NCBI GenBank assembly: GCA_033085395.1
Contig: JANQBS010000064.1
Location: 124,001 to 188,000, forward strand
DNA from: Xanthoparmelia taractica
Taxonomy: Eukaryota > Ascomycota > Lecanoromycetes > Lecanorales > Parmeliaceae
Direction of reading: 5' to 3'
Length of the DNA: 64,000 bases
This document shows positions 1 through 10,815 of the stretch, one piece after another. Numbering within the stretch: the stretch's first letter is position 1; every line of letters starts with the position of its first letter. The notes beneath the pieces are model-generated. The model worked only from the letters and a program-made list of their open reading frames with translations, was not told where the DNA came from and searched no databases. Made by a program: the position numbers and the translations under genes.

Positions 1-161
1 TGATGGGATGAGACACGGCAAGACGTATACATACAGGATCGGCGTGATCCGGAGCGTAGAAAGAGATGTTTGAGGCGTTCAGAGCAGATGTGTTTGCAGG
101 AGGTTCAATTGATGCCGGGTGACAGGGTAGGGAGGAGGTGAAGCCATACTTTACCACTCGC

Positions 162-473
162 TCAAGGAAGGTTCGAGTCCGTGCTGAGCATGATGCAGCT
201 TGAGCAAGAAGTGCTCTTAGTGGCCGTATGCAAGTTAACCCTCAAGGCTACGAGTATGCAGGCGCTTTCGCGGCGTGGGGTAAGATGCTCGGGATGTGGA
301 TGATGTGGAGGAGGAACAGGGTTAGGAGGTAAGCCAGGTAGTGGTCTGTATGATTGGGGCCTTTGCCGAACCCGTCGTAGCGTAGGAGTAAGGTTGGTTG
401 CGTGGGAAGCGTGGAAGCGTGGCAAGCGAGTTTGCAGCAAAGATCTGGAAAGAAGCGAGCTGCAGGGCGCCAT
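162..473 (-). CDS. possible small protein with mitochondrial-like N-terminus (weak)
   Basis: An ATG at 473 opens 103 codons. The first 40 residues are rich in Arg, Ser, Leu and Thr and lack acidic residues, as in a mitochondrial presequence (it opens MAPCSSLLSRSLL). The rest is Pro/His-rich and matches no family I know. In another frame of the same strand, a hydrophobic stretch around positions 230-350 could be joined by splicing, so the exon structure is uncertain. It could equally be a chance open frame. Confidence 0.2.
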   Translation of the reverse strand: MAPCSSLLSRSLLQTRLPRFHASHATNLTPTLRRVRQRPQSYRPLPGLPPNPVPPPHHPHPEHLTPRRESACILVALRVNLHTATKSTSCSSCIMLSTDSNLP

Positions 474-1319
474 TTTGGTAGAGGTTGGGAAGACTAAAAG
501 TAGGGGAAAGTCGTGTCTCACTCTCCGGCTTCTTCTCTCTTTGGTCAGAGTGAGTATTCTTCATCGTAAAGTGATGGTATGTACTAAAGTAATCTCAAGC
601 TTCCTTTTTCTCCGATACCACGAGACAAGTTGGTTCTACTCCATACAAGCGTATCTTTTCAGGCCTTGCTTACCTTAGAACCTATGAGCGGCGCCTCAAA
701 GTACTCATAGGCATCACAATCTACACTCAGGTAGGAAGACGTCGCCGGACAAAACGAACACATGGGGCCAGAGAACAACTTTTCTTGGACTTGGTCGAAC
801 GCAAACAAATCGATGATGGAAACTCCATCACGCCAACACCGCTAGCTTGGCGTCTATCCTGCAGAACATACTTTACGCAACAACCCCACTGTCCGGCCAG
901 TCCCCACATTATCATTGTTTCGCGCTCCGAGTTGCACTAGCTTCACTCCAAGGATTACTGGCCTAGGCCTGCCCTTCCAACCCTGAGGAGACGAGTGACG
1001 ACCAACACATTCTCCGAAGTCTGTAGCTAGCCTTTCATTGACCAAATCTACCAAGACGCTTTAAAAGAGTCATTAGCGAATCAGCTCCGCGCCGCAAACA
1101 TTCTGGCCTTGACCTTCCCTTTACACAGCCCGTTCCTTCTCCTTCCTTGGTGTCCGCTTGTTCCGTCGAAATGACCATGGCCCAACGTTGAGTAAGACAT
1201 GAGCTGCGTGCACTTGGGCCCGATTGTGAGGGGGGCCGAAAGTAGCCTTTGTTGTGTCTTCCAATGTACCAGGAGGTTAGCAACTTGATATTTGTAGATT
1301 AAGCCCGTTGAGGCTGTCG
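474..1319. other. intergenic, no gene seen
   Basis: Only short overlapping open frames without family resemblance, and no tRNA-like or repeat structure. It probably holds the 3' flank of the CID/RS gene, which ends at 1320 on the minus strand. Confidence 0.6.
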
Positions 1320-3149
1320 CTACCTGTTCCGACCTCCTGGTCCATATCCTCGGCCCCTGCTGCTCTGAAAACTTCCTTCGAATGGCTGCTGTGCGCCACC
1401 ACGATCCCCATAAGGATAACCGCTGACATGCTCAACTTGCTGCTGACCCCGGCCGCCAGATTCCTGCGTCGGTTGGCTTTGAACGCCGGAGTGGGGGACC
1501 CGTTCGAATGCTGGTGCAAGGTGATTTTGCATCATCCGGGGGCCTGCTGGTGAAGCTGGCGGAGGTACGGCGCTTCCACTGAGAGGATTCGGCATGGGTG
1601 GTGGCGGAGGAGGCCACGGACCGTGATAATTAGGGGGCGGCGGAGGAGGAATGGGGATCCCCCCAGGACCGAGTGGGAAACGTTTCGAGAAAGGGTGTGG
1701 GAAAGACATTGAAGGTGGTGGGGAAAGCCCTGGAGCTTGAGCTTGTTGCATAGGCGGCATATTCGGTGGCGGCGGTGGGTTTGGAAAGACCGGAAAGGTC
1801 TGGGGGGGTGAATATGACCGAGATCGGGATCGGGATCGGGATCGGCTGCTTATGCTGCGGTATCGTCTTTGCTCTCTCAATGGATTTCTTGGTCGTAAAG
1901 ATGAATTCTGACCATTTCGACGTTTTGTACCTTGACTTGATGATGAGGAGCTCGACCGACCTTTGTCTCCGGTCCTGCCCCGGCTTCTGCTGCTGCCGGA
2001 GTCGCTGTATCTTCTCCTTTTGCGAGGACTCTGGCTCCTGTCGATACTACCTGCACGTCCCATAGTCTTTCCACCATCTCCAAGCTCCAACTCCCTGTTC
2101 TTCATTTTCTTACAAAATGCTCTGGACCACCCATAGTATCCCTCGCCTTCCAGAACGTTCCGCTTGTTCTCGCCGCCCAAGACTGGCTGACCCAACTCAT
2201 CGATATCCATTTCGTCTTGTCGATCTTCGAAGCCATGTGCGTCTAGCGACTCCACGTTTCTTAGAAATTCCTTGACAACTACCACCAAGTGCTCATCTGC
2301 TGGTCCCGCTGTAAATTGCAGTGCTTTCACAAGCTTAGGGTCGATGGCTTTGGCCGAGTTTGGCATGATGTGAGGCATGATGTTACCTGCTGGTAAGTCG
2401 TAAAAAGGTGTCAAAGGATCGCCATGGGAAGATGGGAGAATGTAAGGTGCATCTTTCCTCTCTTCTCTTGGTGCCTCTTCCAAGAGTTTGGCATCCTCAT
2501 CCGTGTTCGCGAAGCCAGCTTTAGAAGCATTCAAGGCTGTGTCCCTTAGCTTTCGAATGTATGAAGACTGGAAATAGACATTTGCCTCCCAAACATCGAG
2601 GAGTTCCGCAATCCGTCTGTGTTGCTTGACGTATACCTCCAAGCTGTACGCAGATGCAGCTCCGAACAACTCCACGAGATAAGACTGGATGTTTCCGGTC
2701 AAGATGGAAGATGCCGAAGGCGACTCAACGTGGTACTTTGTATGATGAAGCAAGTCGTTCAGTAGATACAAGACATGGAGCTGTCTCCGCCGCCCGGAGG
2801 GAGCCGCACCTCCGGCTGCTTTCTGGTCATCTCGGTCTGCAACCTTTGCAAATGATAGGGAGAGTGCAACGAGATATTTTCCAATGGCACTGGTTCGAGC
2901 AGCAGAGGGTATGATGTACTTCAATAGCCAGTTTTTACACAGCTGTACTCAGGATTCTATTTAGCCATCTCATCACTCATTAAGATGTAGCCGTCAAACC
3001 TGGATGTTCGCCGAAGAGCATTGCTTTAGCACAGCCTCGAGGAGAATGTGAAAATGAGCAATTTCCGCTTTAGATATCGATGTCGGATCCGGTCTGATCA
3101 TGCCAGCTGCTAGCGATGCTTTGGCAATTGCCAAGGAATGAGACGCCAT
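1320..3149 (-). CDS. CID (RPR) domain, RS- and proline-rich RNA-processing protein, CHERP/SR140-like
   Basis: Two exons, 3149-3000 and 2942-1320, separated by a 57-bp intron, give about 590 residues. The N-terminal 200 residues form an RNA polymerase II CTD-interacting domain: a helical repeat with NWLLKYIIP and the signature LHVLYLLNDLLHH. The middle holds an arginine/serine tract (SRSRSRSRS). The C-terminus is proline-rich (IPIPPPPPPN) and ends in RGRGYGPGGRNR. This order (CID, RS, Pro-rich) is that of CHERP/SR140-type nuclear proteins, which bind the phosphorylated CTD and spliceosomal U2 components. The ATG at 3149 was chosen because it leads through a donor at 2999/2998 straight into the CID helix. 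Binding to the CTD is inferred from the family. Confidence 0.8.
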
Positions 3150-3526
3150 TATGGTTGGCAATACCAATACGCCAATCTGATAGAGTATGTCGCATGTGTT
3201 GATTGCTGCTTTCCTCGGCGGAAAGTCGGCCCGTTCTGCTCAGGGAAGCTCCGTTCATAACTTTATCCCCAAAAATGTGAAGAAATTATCAGAGATCTCT
3301 GCAAATCATTAAATCATAGACATTATAGTTAACGAACTCATGGATGGCGAAGACCATTAGACTACAAGAATTGGAGGTCAATGCGCTTGGTGACCTAGTT
3401 ATTATACATTGATTGACAGCATAACGGAGGTAATCCTGTCCATTACCCTCCCACCATGGTCGACCAGCTTACACAAGTCTGCTGTCTATGATGCACATAT
3501 CGTCGTACCGCTTCCCGCACAATACT

Positions 3527-3964
3527 TCAACTCGTCAACATTCCAGGGTGTAACTCTTTCACGCCATCCATAACGCCTTCCATGATTTTCGCATATACAC
3601 CGTGTGTTCTCGGGGTTGCGACATGCCTGCGGAATTCTGTGTGATGCAGCGTTTGCAAAATATGCTTTGTCGGTGCCATGAACGTCCGCGTATTAGGTGG
3701 ATGCCCTTTGAGCAAATGCGAATATGCGCTATCTCTTGGCGAGCCAAAATCTTTTCGCAGAATCCATGGGAGATCGCTTGGATAGCATGATTGAAGTGAG
3801 CGATACGTTGTATTCTTAACATAGGATGATGCACGCAAAGGCGATGTGACTACCCCAGTGGCAGCACACAGCACAAACCAAGCGCGTACCTGGGCTTCCC
3901 GGCATTTGTATGAGAAGGGTCGAATCATTGCGATGGCCTCTATAAGCAGCCATTGTATCTTCAA
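3527..3964 (-). CDS. hypothetical open frame, doubtful
   Basis: A 145-codon open frame with a second open frame of 91 codons on the same strand over 3559-3834. No domain, signal peptide or membrane segment is recognised. The composition is mixed, with a His/Thr-rich C-terminal half. It could be a terminal exon of a fast-evolving gene or chance. The flanks 3150-3526 and 3965-4066 contain nothing recognisable. Confidence 0.18.
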   Translation of the reverse strand: MKIQWLLIEAIAMIRPFSYKCREAQVRAWFVLCAATGVVTSPLRASSYVKNTTYRSLQSCYPSDLPWILRKDFGSPRDSAYSHLLKGHPPNTRTFMAPTKHILQTLHHTEFRRHVATPRTHGVYAKIMEGVMDGVKELHPGMLTS

Positions 3965-4066
3965 GGTCTGTTTGAATGCTTCTACCTCTTAGTGCACACA
4001 AACTGGCCACTTCTTTTCAATAACAACCTCTCAAATGCCATGCTCTGCCTTTTCACCCTTGACTCT

Positions 4067-4451
4067 TCAACTGAATCGGTCACCTTTCCTTGATTTATAA
4101 GGTTTGGTCGCGACATAATTGCGCTCCTCTTGAGCCGTGTGTCCTCCATTTCCTAGGGAATGCTCCGTCGGCGCAGGATCGTTGCTGGCCTCGGTACTGG
4201 GACTGTTGGCATGATCGTGCGGTTTTTTGTGGCCCTGTCTAGGGATCGGAGGCTTCGCGTAGGATTCAGCGTCAAGAGCGTCCTTCAATCGCCGTCGCTT
4301 CAGTTCCTCCTCGTGGCGGGCTTTCTTATCGGCGTTCACAGAACGTTTAGCGAAGACATAGGCGCCTCCACCAGCTGGCATCATAAATCAGCAAGAGATG
4401 TAATAGGATTCCAGCACTTTCATACCGACTATCAATGCACCCCACCCAATC
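4067..4451 (-). CDS. DUF4748-like small mitochondrial/membrane protein, first exon unresolved
   Basis: A 51-bp intron (4425-4375, donor GTATGA, acceptor GCCAG) joins two coding pieces. They give a short hydrophobic segment ending ALIVAGGGAYVFAKRSV, followed directly by NADKKARHEEELKRRR and a Pro/Asn/Thr-rich tail. This single membrane helix followed by an Asn-Ala-Asp and basic-acidic helix is the pattern of the DUF4748 family of small fungal proteins, whose function is unknown. The reading frame is open only up to about 4451, where an acceptor-like TTACAG occurs. No in-phase exon carrying the start codon could be identified further upstream, so the N-terminus is incomplete here. Confidence 0.55.
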
Positions 4452-4984
4452 CTGTAACGAATGTGTAAACTTCTTTACGCCATCTTCCCAGTTTAAACCT
4501 ACGACGTGGACCGGATCTAAACTGTCAGCAACTGAAGCTACGAGGGCGGAACCACAACGTACTGTGTTCATTGTTCACGGTGATTGACTCTGATTATTGC
4601 TTGGCTGATGCTGAGTATCGAGAATTATCCTACATGGAATTTCATTAACCGCTAGTGTAAAGTCTTGGCTAAATAGAAAATCGCCCTAGACTCAGTTGAG
4701 GCTCATCAAATACGACCGCTAGAAGCGACAGCATACTTCATCTCGATGTCTGTAACCTAATATTTACGTTATAATAAATTTCAATACTCTCACATACCGT
4801 CGACTAGGGATATACGAACGATCAGTAGAAAGTTTGAGTACTACATATTATACGGTCTTCTATAATAGCTATTCTCAGACCATATTTCAATCAAGCTGAC
4901 CCAACGAGGTCGCTGGCGGGTCAAGTCTGAGTCATTGCACAATGGTCTTGCGGTCCAGCTGTCGCATTCAACTCGAAACATCGT
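4452..4984. other. intergenic, AT-leaning, no gene seen
   Basis: Probably contains the undetected first exon of the DUF4748-like gene and the 3' flank of the regulator gene. No repeats or structured RNA recognised. Confidence 0.5.
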
Positions 4985-6650
4985 TCAAGGTGCATTCGCA
5001 GAACGCTGCGGTGTTGTGGAGAAGCCAGTTGCGATTCCTTCTAATACACCATCATCGACAATCTCACTTACGTCGAGCAAGCGATTCCTCAAGTAACGGT
5101 GATGTCGCTCGGGGATTTCGGATACCATAGACGCCATGGTTAGTGGCCAGCAAAGGAAAGAGGCTGTGGTAGCTTTGACATCTACTTTTAGAGAAGTAGG
5201 AACCTTGATGACGACAGCACTACTGTGCCCAGCCGCGTGATAAGGTTCGATCAGTCCTAATGTGTACGGCAAACTCGCGCAAAGATCATCGGCTAAGCGC
5301 AAGATCCTCAACCTCACAGCTTCTTCCAGAGACTCTGTGTCAGAATGGAGGGATTCAGCGAGTACGGACAGAGTCTTGAGTATGATGTCGTTGACAGCGA
5401 GACGGAGGGCACGGTAGCGGTTCCACATTCCCGCATGTCCCACACTAGGGTAGATGTGAACAGTACCGTCGAAAATCCTGTTGCCAGTCTCACCACACCT
5501 ATCCTCTTGTACAGTACGAATGCTGTACCGGTTCTCTGTAGGCAAATGATTTGCCCAGAGGACCAGAACACCATCCAGAGCCTCAGCCTCAGCCACTAGA
5601 CGGCGGAGTCTCGCCTTGTGGTCATACCTGTCTGATATTGGAAAACTTACGGAATCCACAGATAGGCTGCTAGCCTGATGTCGTAGCTTAGCGGCTCCCA
5701 CCATACAATGGTCCAGTTCAAGTGCGAACCCGTACTCCCCGTATTGCGAACCATCTCGAAGCCACATTGGTAGAGGCAAGCTCCGTAAGAGCAATGACCG
5801 CACTAACTGGCGTCGGACCAGCTTATCCAGCTCCATGCTACGCTTAGTGCGCTGGTCCAGCTGCCGTCGTAAGTTGAGCACAGCCATTGCGCCGTCGTGG
5901 TGTGCAAAACTGCGTGAAGCCAAGACTTCAAGACTCGAAACATGTGACGTCTTGTGCATCACAGAATTCTCATAGAAGCTTAAAAGCATCACAGCAAGGA
6001 GCACCTCGTCGTGCGTTGCTTCACTGGCATCTTTCAAGGCCACAGCGGTCTTCACCAAAGCATTCAAGTACTTATTACAGCCTACAGTTAAGGCAGCATG
6101 ACTGTTTCGGGCTCGCCCGAATGTAGCGTGTGATACTGCAAATATGGCGAGACTCAGAACAGATTGAGGCTGAGAGTAACAGCAGTCGGCCAGGGCGTAC
6201 TTCAGATGACCGTCCGCAATCTCAGGCAAGCCGTAGGGTACATCAACATAACATCGCGAATAGTAGCTCAACGCGTGATCGCTCAGGGAAATGGCTAGAG
6301 CTGGCAATATAGAGCAGCTCTGAGGCTTAGCAAGCGGAATTTCGATTGGCAAAGCACCATTCGAAGTGGCTGTTTTAGGGTTGTCTTGGTCGACCAAGGC
6401 CAACTTCACGTTAGGCCCTCGCGGACGTTTCTTTTGGCCAACTGCGTACGCGTTTTCGCTCAGGAAGAAACGACTGCGACCTTAACGCCGTGGCAACTGA
6501 GGTTCGACTTCTGGCATCGATTACAGACCGGGCGAGCTTCATCACACTAGGTGTCTATCAGTAATACATGTTGCATCTAGGCATCCTTTAGAGCCTCACC
6601 TTGACATGACGATGCTTGCATGTGCGGCATCCGTGGCTTGGAAAAGTCAT
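4985..6650 (-). CDS. Zn2Cys6 transcription factor, reading frame broken after the zinc cluster
   Basis: Exon 1 (6650-6600) encodes MTFPSHGCRTCKHRHVK. A 53-bp intron (6599-6547) leads into CDEARPVCNRCQKSNLSC, which completes the six cysteines of a Gal4-type binuclear zinc cluster (CX2CX6CX5CX2CX6C). From about 6480 a roughly 490-codon frame runs to the stop at 4985. It resembles the all-helical regulatory region of fungal regulators, with a basic QKKRPRGPN linker at its start. The two parts are not in the same frame: after the last cysteine and CHG the zinc-cluster frame continues only eight codons to a stop, while the downstream frame begins with TAA at 6484-6482. No intron of normal length with a matching phase was found. 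Either the gene is freshly inactivated, a base call is wrong, or splicing is unusual. Targets are unknown. Confidence 0.7.
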
Positions 6651-6916
6651 AGCGCTTTGAACAGAGCGAACAGCAAGAATGTGTTTGGCGTGCCTTGGTC
6701 GGACTTTCTGCGGACATAACGCAAAGTCCGTGAGTGTCTCCATGGTTGCTGCTTTGTGGTCTTTCCTCCTCTGAGAGAACACGAACGGAGATGACGGTGA
6801 CGAGAAGTAATCATAGACAAGCTCCAAACCCTAAGGCAATCTTTACACTTGCCCACCAGATTACGGCATACGCGGCTTCTACCTACCTATCTTCCCAGTC
6901 CGTCCCTACCATCCAC

Positions 6917-8116
6917 TTAAACATGTCCCGCAATTGGCTTTGGAGCGTATGGCTCTTCCAGATACTTCATCTCATCTGTACTTAGCTTCATGTCCCGCAC
7001 AGCACACGCTTCATCAAGCCTCTCGATACTGGTACTCGTCAAGCCGACGATGGGGATGCAACCCTTTTCTCTGATCCACGCCAGTGCAACTTGACTCATC
7101 TTCCAACCTTTCCTCCCAGCCACCTCCTGAACCCGTTGATTGATGATCTCATCTGCTTCCGTAAGCCCACCGCTCATAGCAGCACTGATCTTTGACCTGG
7201 CAGACTCGACTCCCCATGGCTTTGCCAGCAACCCTGAGAACAAAGGCCCCCATGGGATCAAGCCCACACCAGTCTCGTTACAGAACTTGTTCATCTCCCT
7301 CTCCTCCTCTCTGTAGCACAGATTGTACCGGTTCTGCATGCTCACGAATTTCGTCCAGCCATTCTTCTCAGCAATAAACTGCATGCGGGCAAATTGGTAC
7401 GTCCACATGGAGCTTGCGCCAACGTAGTGGACTTTGCCGGCTTGGACGAGGTCGTGAAGTGCTTTCATTGTCTCCTCTGGAGGAACCGAGGCGTCGTATC
7501 TGTGAATTTGGAGAAGGTCGATATAGTCCGTTCCGAGACGCTTGAGCGAGGCATCGACGGCTCTGAGGATCGCGCCGCGTGACAGACCTATTCGGCCCAG
7601 AATCATCAGCCCAAGCACCTTTGCAACATCGCTTCATTTCGACCCAAAGCTGCGCACCTCCTTGGTTGACATAGTCTTTGCTCTTCTGCATCTGCGCCTC
7701 AAAGGGCCAGTTGAATATGCCCGGTTCCTCTGGCACCGTTCCACAGCACTTGGCCAAGATGGTAAGCTTGTGCCGGGGTATCCCAAACTTTTTGATCGCT
7801 TTCCCAATGACCTCCTCGTTCATGCCGCTGGAATAGACATTGGCGGTATCCCAGGTTGATAGGCCTATAGTTGATTCAGTTCAATATCGTCGGTATACTT
7901 CCGTATACCGTACTTACCTCTGTCCCATGCCGCTTTCAATATCTCAAGCCCTTCGTCTTCCTCCATCACCCAACTCTGCCAGTCCTTACTGCCAATGCCC
8001 ATGGTACCGAGGATAGGCACGGAGACCCGAAGCCCAGAGGAGCCCAGCTGGACATACTCGACTTTAGTGGCATTCACGCTGCTTTGCAGCGAGGCGGGAA
8101 CGGCCGGCGCAGACAT
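6917..8116 (-). CDS. aldo/keto reductase
   Basis: Three exons (8116-7918, 7864-7658, 7587-6917) with introns of 53 and 70 bp give 358 residues, the usual length. The protein is a cytosolic NADP(H)-dependent TIM-barrel reductase of the AKR superfamily, close to yeast aryl-alcohol dehydrogenase-like and versiconal hemiacetal acetate reductase-like enzymes. The catalytic tetrad is visible: Asp and Tyr in STWDTANVYS, Lys in LTILAKCCG and His in LLQIHRYDAS. The cofactor-binding segment IPIVGLTSTSIERLDEA lies near the C-terminus. Removing the two introns restores the conserved WDRGLSTWD and VNQGGLSRGAI junctions, which confirms the splicing. The substrate cannot be read from the sequence. The neighbouring regulator is broken, so no regulatory link is claimed. 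Confidence 0.9.
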
Positions 8117-8811
8117 TGCTTTGCTTGTGTGAATTTTCGGATCCGATGCAGGCGTTCATGAAGTATCAGTGTTCTCTGAGTGTTAGCATTCGCATGCGAC
8201 AAAGCGATGTATATATAGGCAGAGGGATCCACCTGGCGATCGAGATCGACTCGGTCACGGACTTATGAAATGAGCTCGTCCTGAGAATAATCATAATCAT
8301 CTCGAGGGTATTTCCCAACAGGGTTTGACGCAGCAGCAAGTGTCCGTTCCAGTGACGACTGTGCAGTGGACTTTACAGCCAAGCCACCGATTTCCGCCGT
8401 ATGCAAACAGTTGAGCATTTCTTCTTAGGGACATAATGCGGCACGATGTGACGATGGCGAGCTCAGCTTCGAATCTACCTCGAGGTATTATTATCAGGGG
8501 TGCCACGCGCTAACCCATTCAGACAATACCCACGACCAGGCTAATGCAGAAATAATGCACTAGTGCAAGGTAGAAGCATACTTTCATTGCCATTGCTCTG
8601 CTCTGTGATAGAACCACTCAAGCCGTAGTCCTCATACATTCAACAACCCTGTCGACGCGCTTTGTACCATCCACTGTTGTCACTCTCCTGAAAATAGAAG
8701 TCCGTTGTGCACTGCCAAGTGGGGCACAGGGGTCACCCAAAGGTCCTGCAGATGCCAAAAGCCAAGATCTCGAATAACGCCCCACCCAAAGGGGTATTGA
8801 ACAATACCCTT
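8117..8811. other. intergenic, probable promoter of the reductase plus decayed repeat DNA
   Basis: A TATATATA box lies at 8211-8218, about 95 bp upstream of the reductase start codon. The part beyond about 8560 may belong to the decayed retroelement that follows, but no domain is recognisable there. Confidence 0.4.
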
Positions 8812-8985
8812 ACGAGGAGAAGGTCAGCCTCTATCTTGACGGAGCAGACGAACTCACCATCGAGGCACTCATTGGCCAGCGCACATCGCGCGGCCATAGA
8901 CAGTATCTCGTCAAGTTGGTACGACGTAGCTGACAGCTGACCTTGGGGACGTCCAAGAGCTCATCAACGAATACGAACTAAGCCC
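8812..8985 (+). mobile_element. relic Ty3/Gypsy integrase chromodomain
   Basis: From 8853 the plus strand reads LTIEALIGQRTSRGHRQY then LVK, the first half of a chromodomain. After a 1-base shift it reads WYDVADS, and after a further shift VQELINEYELS from 8960. In chromoviruses this domain closes the integrase and targets histone marks. Two frameshifts and a stop (TGA near 8938) show it is dead. Unlike the 56-63 kb block, the GC content is normal, so this copy decayed by indels rather than by strong RIP. No other element domain is recognisable around it. Confidence 0.65.
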
Positions 8986-9938
8986 CCCGATGACTACGAA
9001 AGCAGAGCCCGCCCAGGCATAGAAGCGAGAACGACCACGCGAGCACCCATCTACTCCATCACCTTCTCTGCCAGGGCAAGCACCTACAACGTCAATGCCT
9101 ACTTTTCAAGTACCTACTGCCAATATGTTGGCTGGTACTTCGGTAGCTATACCGTCCAATCGAGTGCGCTCTCTGAGCAAGCTCTCGACGGCCGCAGAAG
9201 GCCCGTTTGCTGTTACTCGCCGGAATGAACGGCTCATGCTTACGCGACGAGCTCGACAGCTCTTCGGGCATCTTTGTTGACCTGGGGACTACCATACCAG
9301 GACTATGCTACGTCCGACTAGTGTAAGCGATGGTTCCAGAATTGCGAGGTAGTCGACTCGCAAGACTACTTCGCTGAGGAATGCTTTCGCGGACTTCATG
9401 AGGTCTGATTTTTGTATCGAAAAAATGCACCCAGTGCCCCCCTGTCAACATCCTTCAAGTTCACCTAATGGTCTCGTCCAAGGGGGTCACGTTTCGAAAG
9501 TGGGGTTTGGCTCTTACCAGCGTTGTGCGTGACTTGGTGTGCGGACGTCCAGGTTCTAAGGCTGTAAGTAAGCGAAGGAAGGTGACCCTAAGAATAGGAC
9601 TGATGCGATGAGAAGTCCAGAGATTTCAGTCAACATGTATTATCCTGATGGCCCCGTAGGGTCTCCTTCAGGGAATAAGGCTAGAGCTACCATTGGCGAC
9701 GCCGGGCTCCCTAACTCCACGACTCTACGTCCGTTCTCGATATCGAATACGCGCAGGCCAAATTCAGTGTCGGTAATTGCCTACTTCACCTACATATTGG
9801 CATGCATCATATTAGCACAAGCTAAATCTCAACGCGTTTTGTATTAGTGCTACGTTTCTGTATTACATTACAACTCCATAGCCAACTTCTTCCCACTCAC
9901 GCCGCCAAGCAACCTATCGGGAGCACCTTGGATCCTCT
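8986..9938. other. probable retroelement debris, no gene
   Basis: Continues from the relic chromodomain with Pro/Thr-rich, stop-interrupted sequence. The stretch about 9380-9840 could be a decayed 3' LTR, but no second copy exists in the window to prove it. Confidence 0.3.
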
Positions 9939-10815
9939 TTAGTCCACAGTGACCTTCTCAATCTTCTCTGATGCGACCGGCTTCTCCGCTAGCGCGTTGC
10001 CTAGACACTTGCCAAAGATCACGTCAAACCATCCCCTAAAACCTTCGTTCTCTAGCTGCTCTATAGCTGCTGGCAATCTTTCTATCTTCCGCTGCACATT
10101 ATGTGGCAGCTCTAGTAGTTCCGTAGGCGGATTGGTAGTTTGAAGCTCACCACCTTTCTCCGTGAGCACTTGGCTGAGAATGGCATTCACGGGCGGCAGC
10201 CCGATGGTGTCGACGACAGCACCGTAGGGCCCGGCCGCATTGAGCTCTGCGATGACTGACTAGAAGGGCTCGGTGTGGTCAATGACCTTGGTTGGACCGA
10301 GGAGGACACGGTAAGTGCGTTGCGCAAGGAGGAGGTGGTGATGACGGTATAGCCGGCTCTGGCACCCGAAGCGTACTGCGAATCCGCCAACGCTGGAGGA
10401 ACCGCCCTAGATGAGGATCTTTTGATCTTTGTTGGCGCAATTGCCGTCGCTGGGGTTTGGGCGGTTTGAATTCACAAAGAGAGTCAGGGCGTCAGCGGTG
10501 ATGGCGTGATGGAAGTCGCCGGAGGTGGGCTTCATAAACATGGCGGGGGATCGATTGACTGCGACGCAATCATCTGCCCTGGAGGCAGTGACTGAGGAGC
10601 CAACCTGTTCAACTGTGCCGGCGAAAGATGTGCCGCGGATGTTTGGATAAGGTATGGGGAAGATAGCGAGCTTTTGCATCTCGGCTTATGCGAGATTCTG
10701 GCCAATGGCGGCGATGTTGACGAGGAGCCCGGCCTTGGGGTGAGGATGTCGGCTGAGTCGACGATGAGGTTGGCCTTTTCCTCCTTGATCCAAGCTGCTT
10801 GATTGGATATGGCAA
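9939..10815 (-). pseudogene. medium-chain dehydrogenase/reductase (zinc-type ADH, enoyl-reductase-like) pseudogene
   Basis: Read from about 10810 downwards, the segments occur in the order of an NADP-dependent MDR enzyme of the fungal ToxD/trans-enoyl-reductase type: AAWIKEEKANLIVDSADIL, AIGQNLA, AIFPIPYPNIRGTSFAGTV, the nucleotide-binding GGSSSVGGFAV, KVIDHTEPF, SVIAELNAAGPYGAVVDTIG, and the C-terminal domain ending EKIEKVTVD. It is broken by at least three in-frame stops and two or more frameshifts. The stops sit where the family suggests Gln (CAA to TAA, about 10686) and Trp (TGG to TAG, about 10410 and 10261). All three fit C-to-T changes at CpA on one strand or the other. The C-terminal 84 codons remain open. 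Confidence 0.8.

Noticed and set aside
171..181. GGTTCGAGTCC, a tRNA B-box-like word
   Set aside because: The flanking bases do not form a T-arm stem, and no A box or acceptor stem lies at the right distance.
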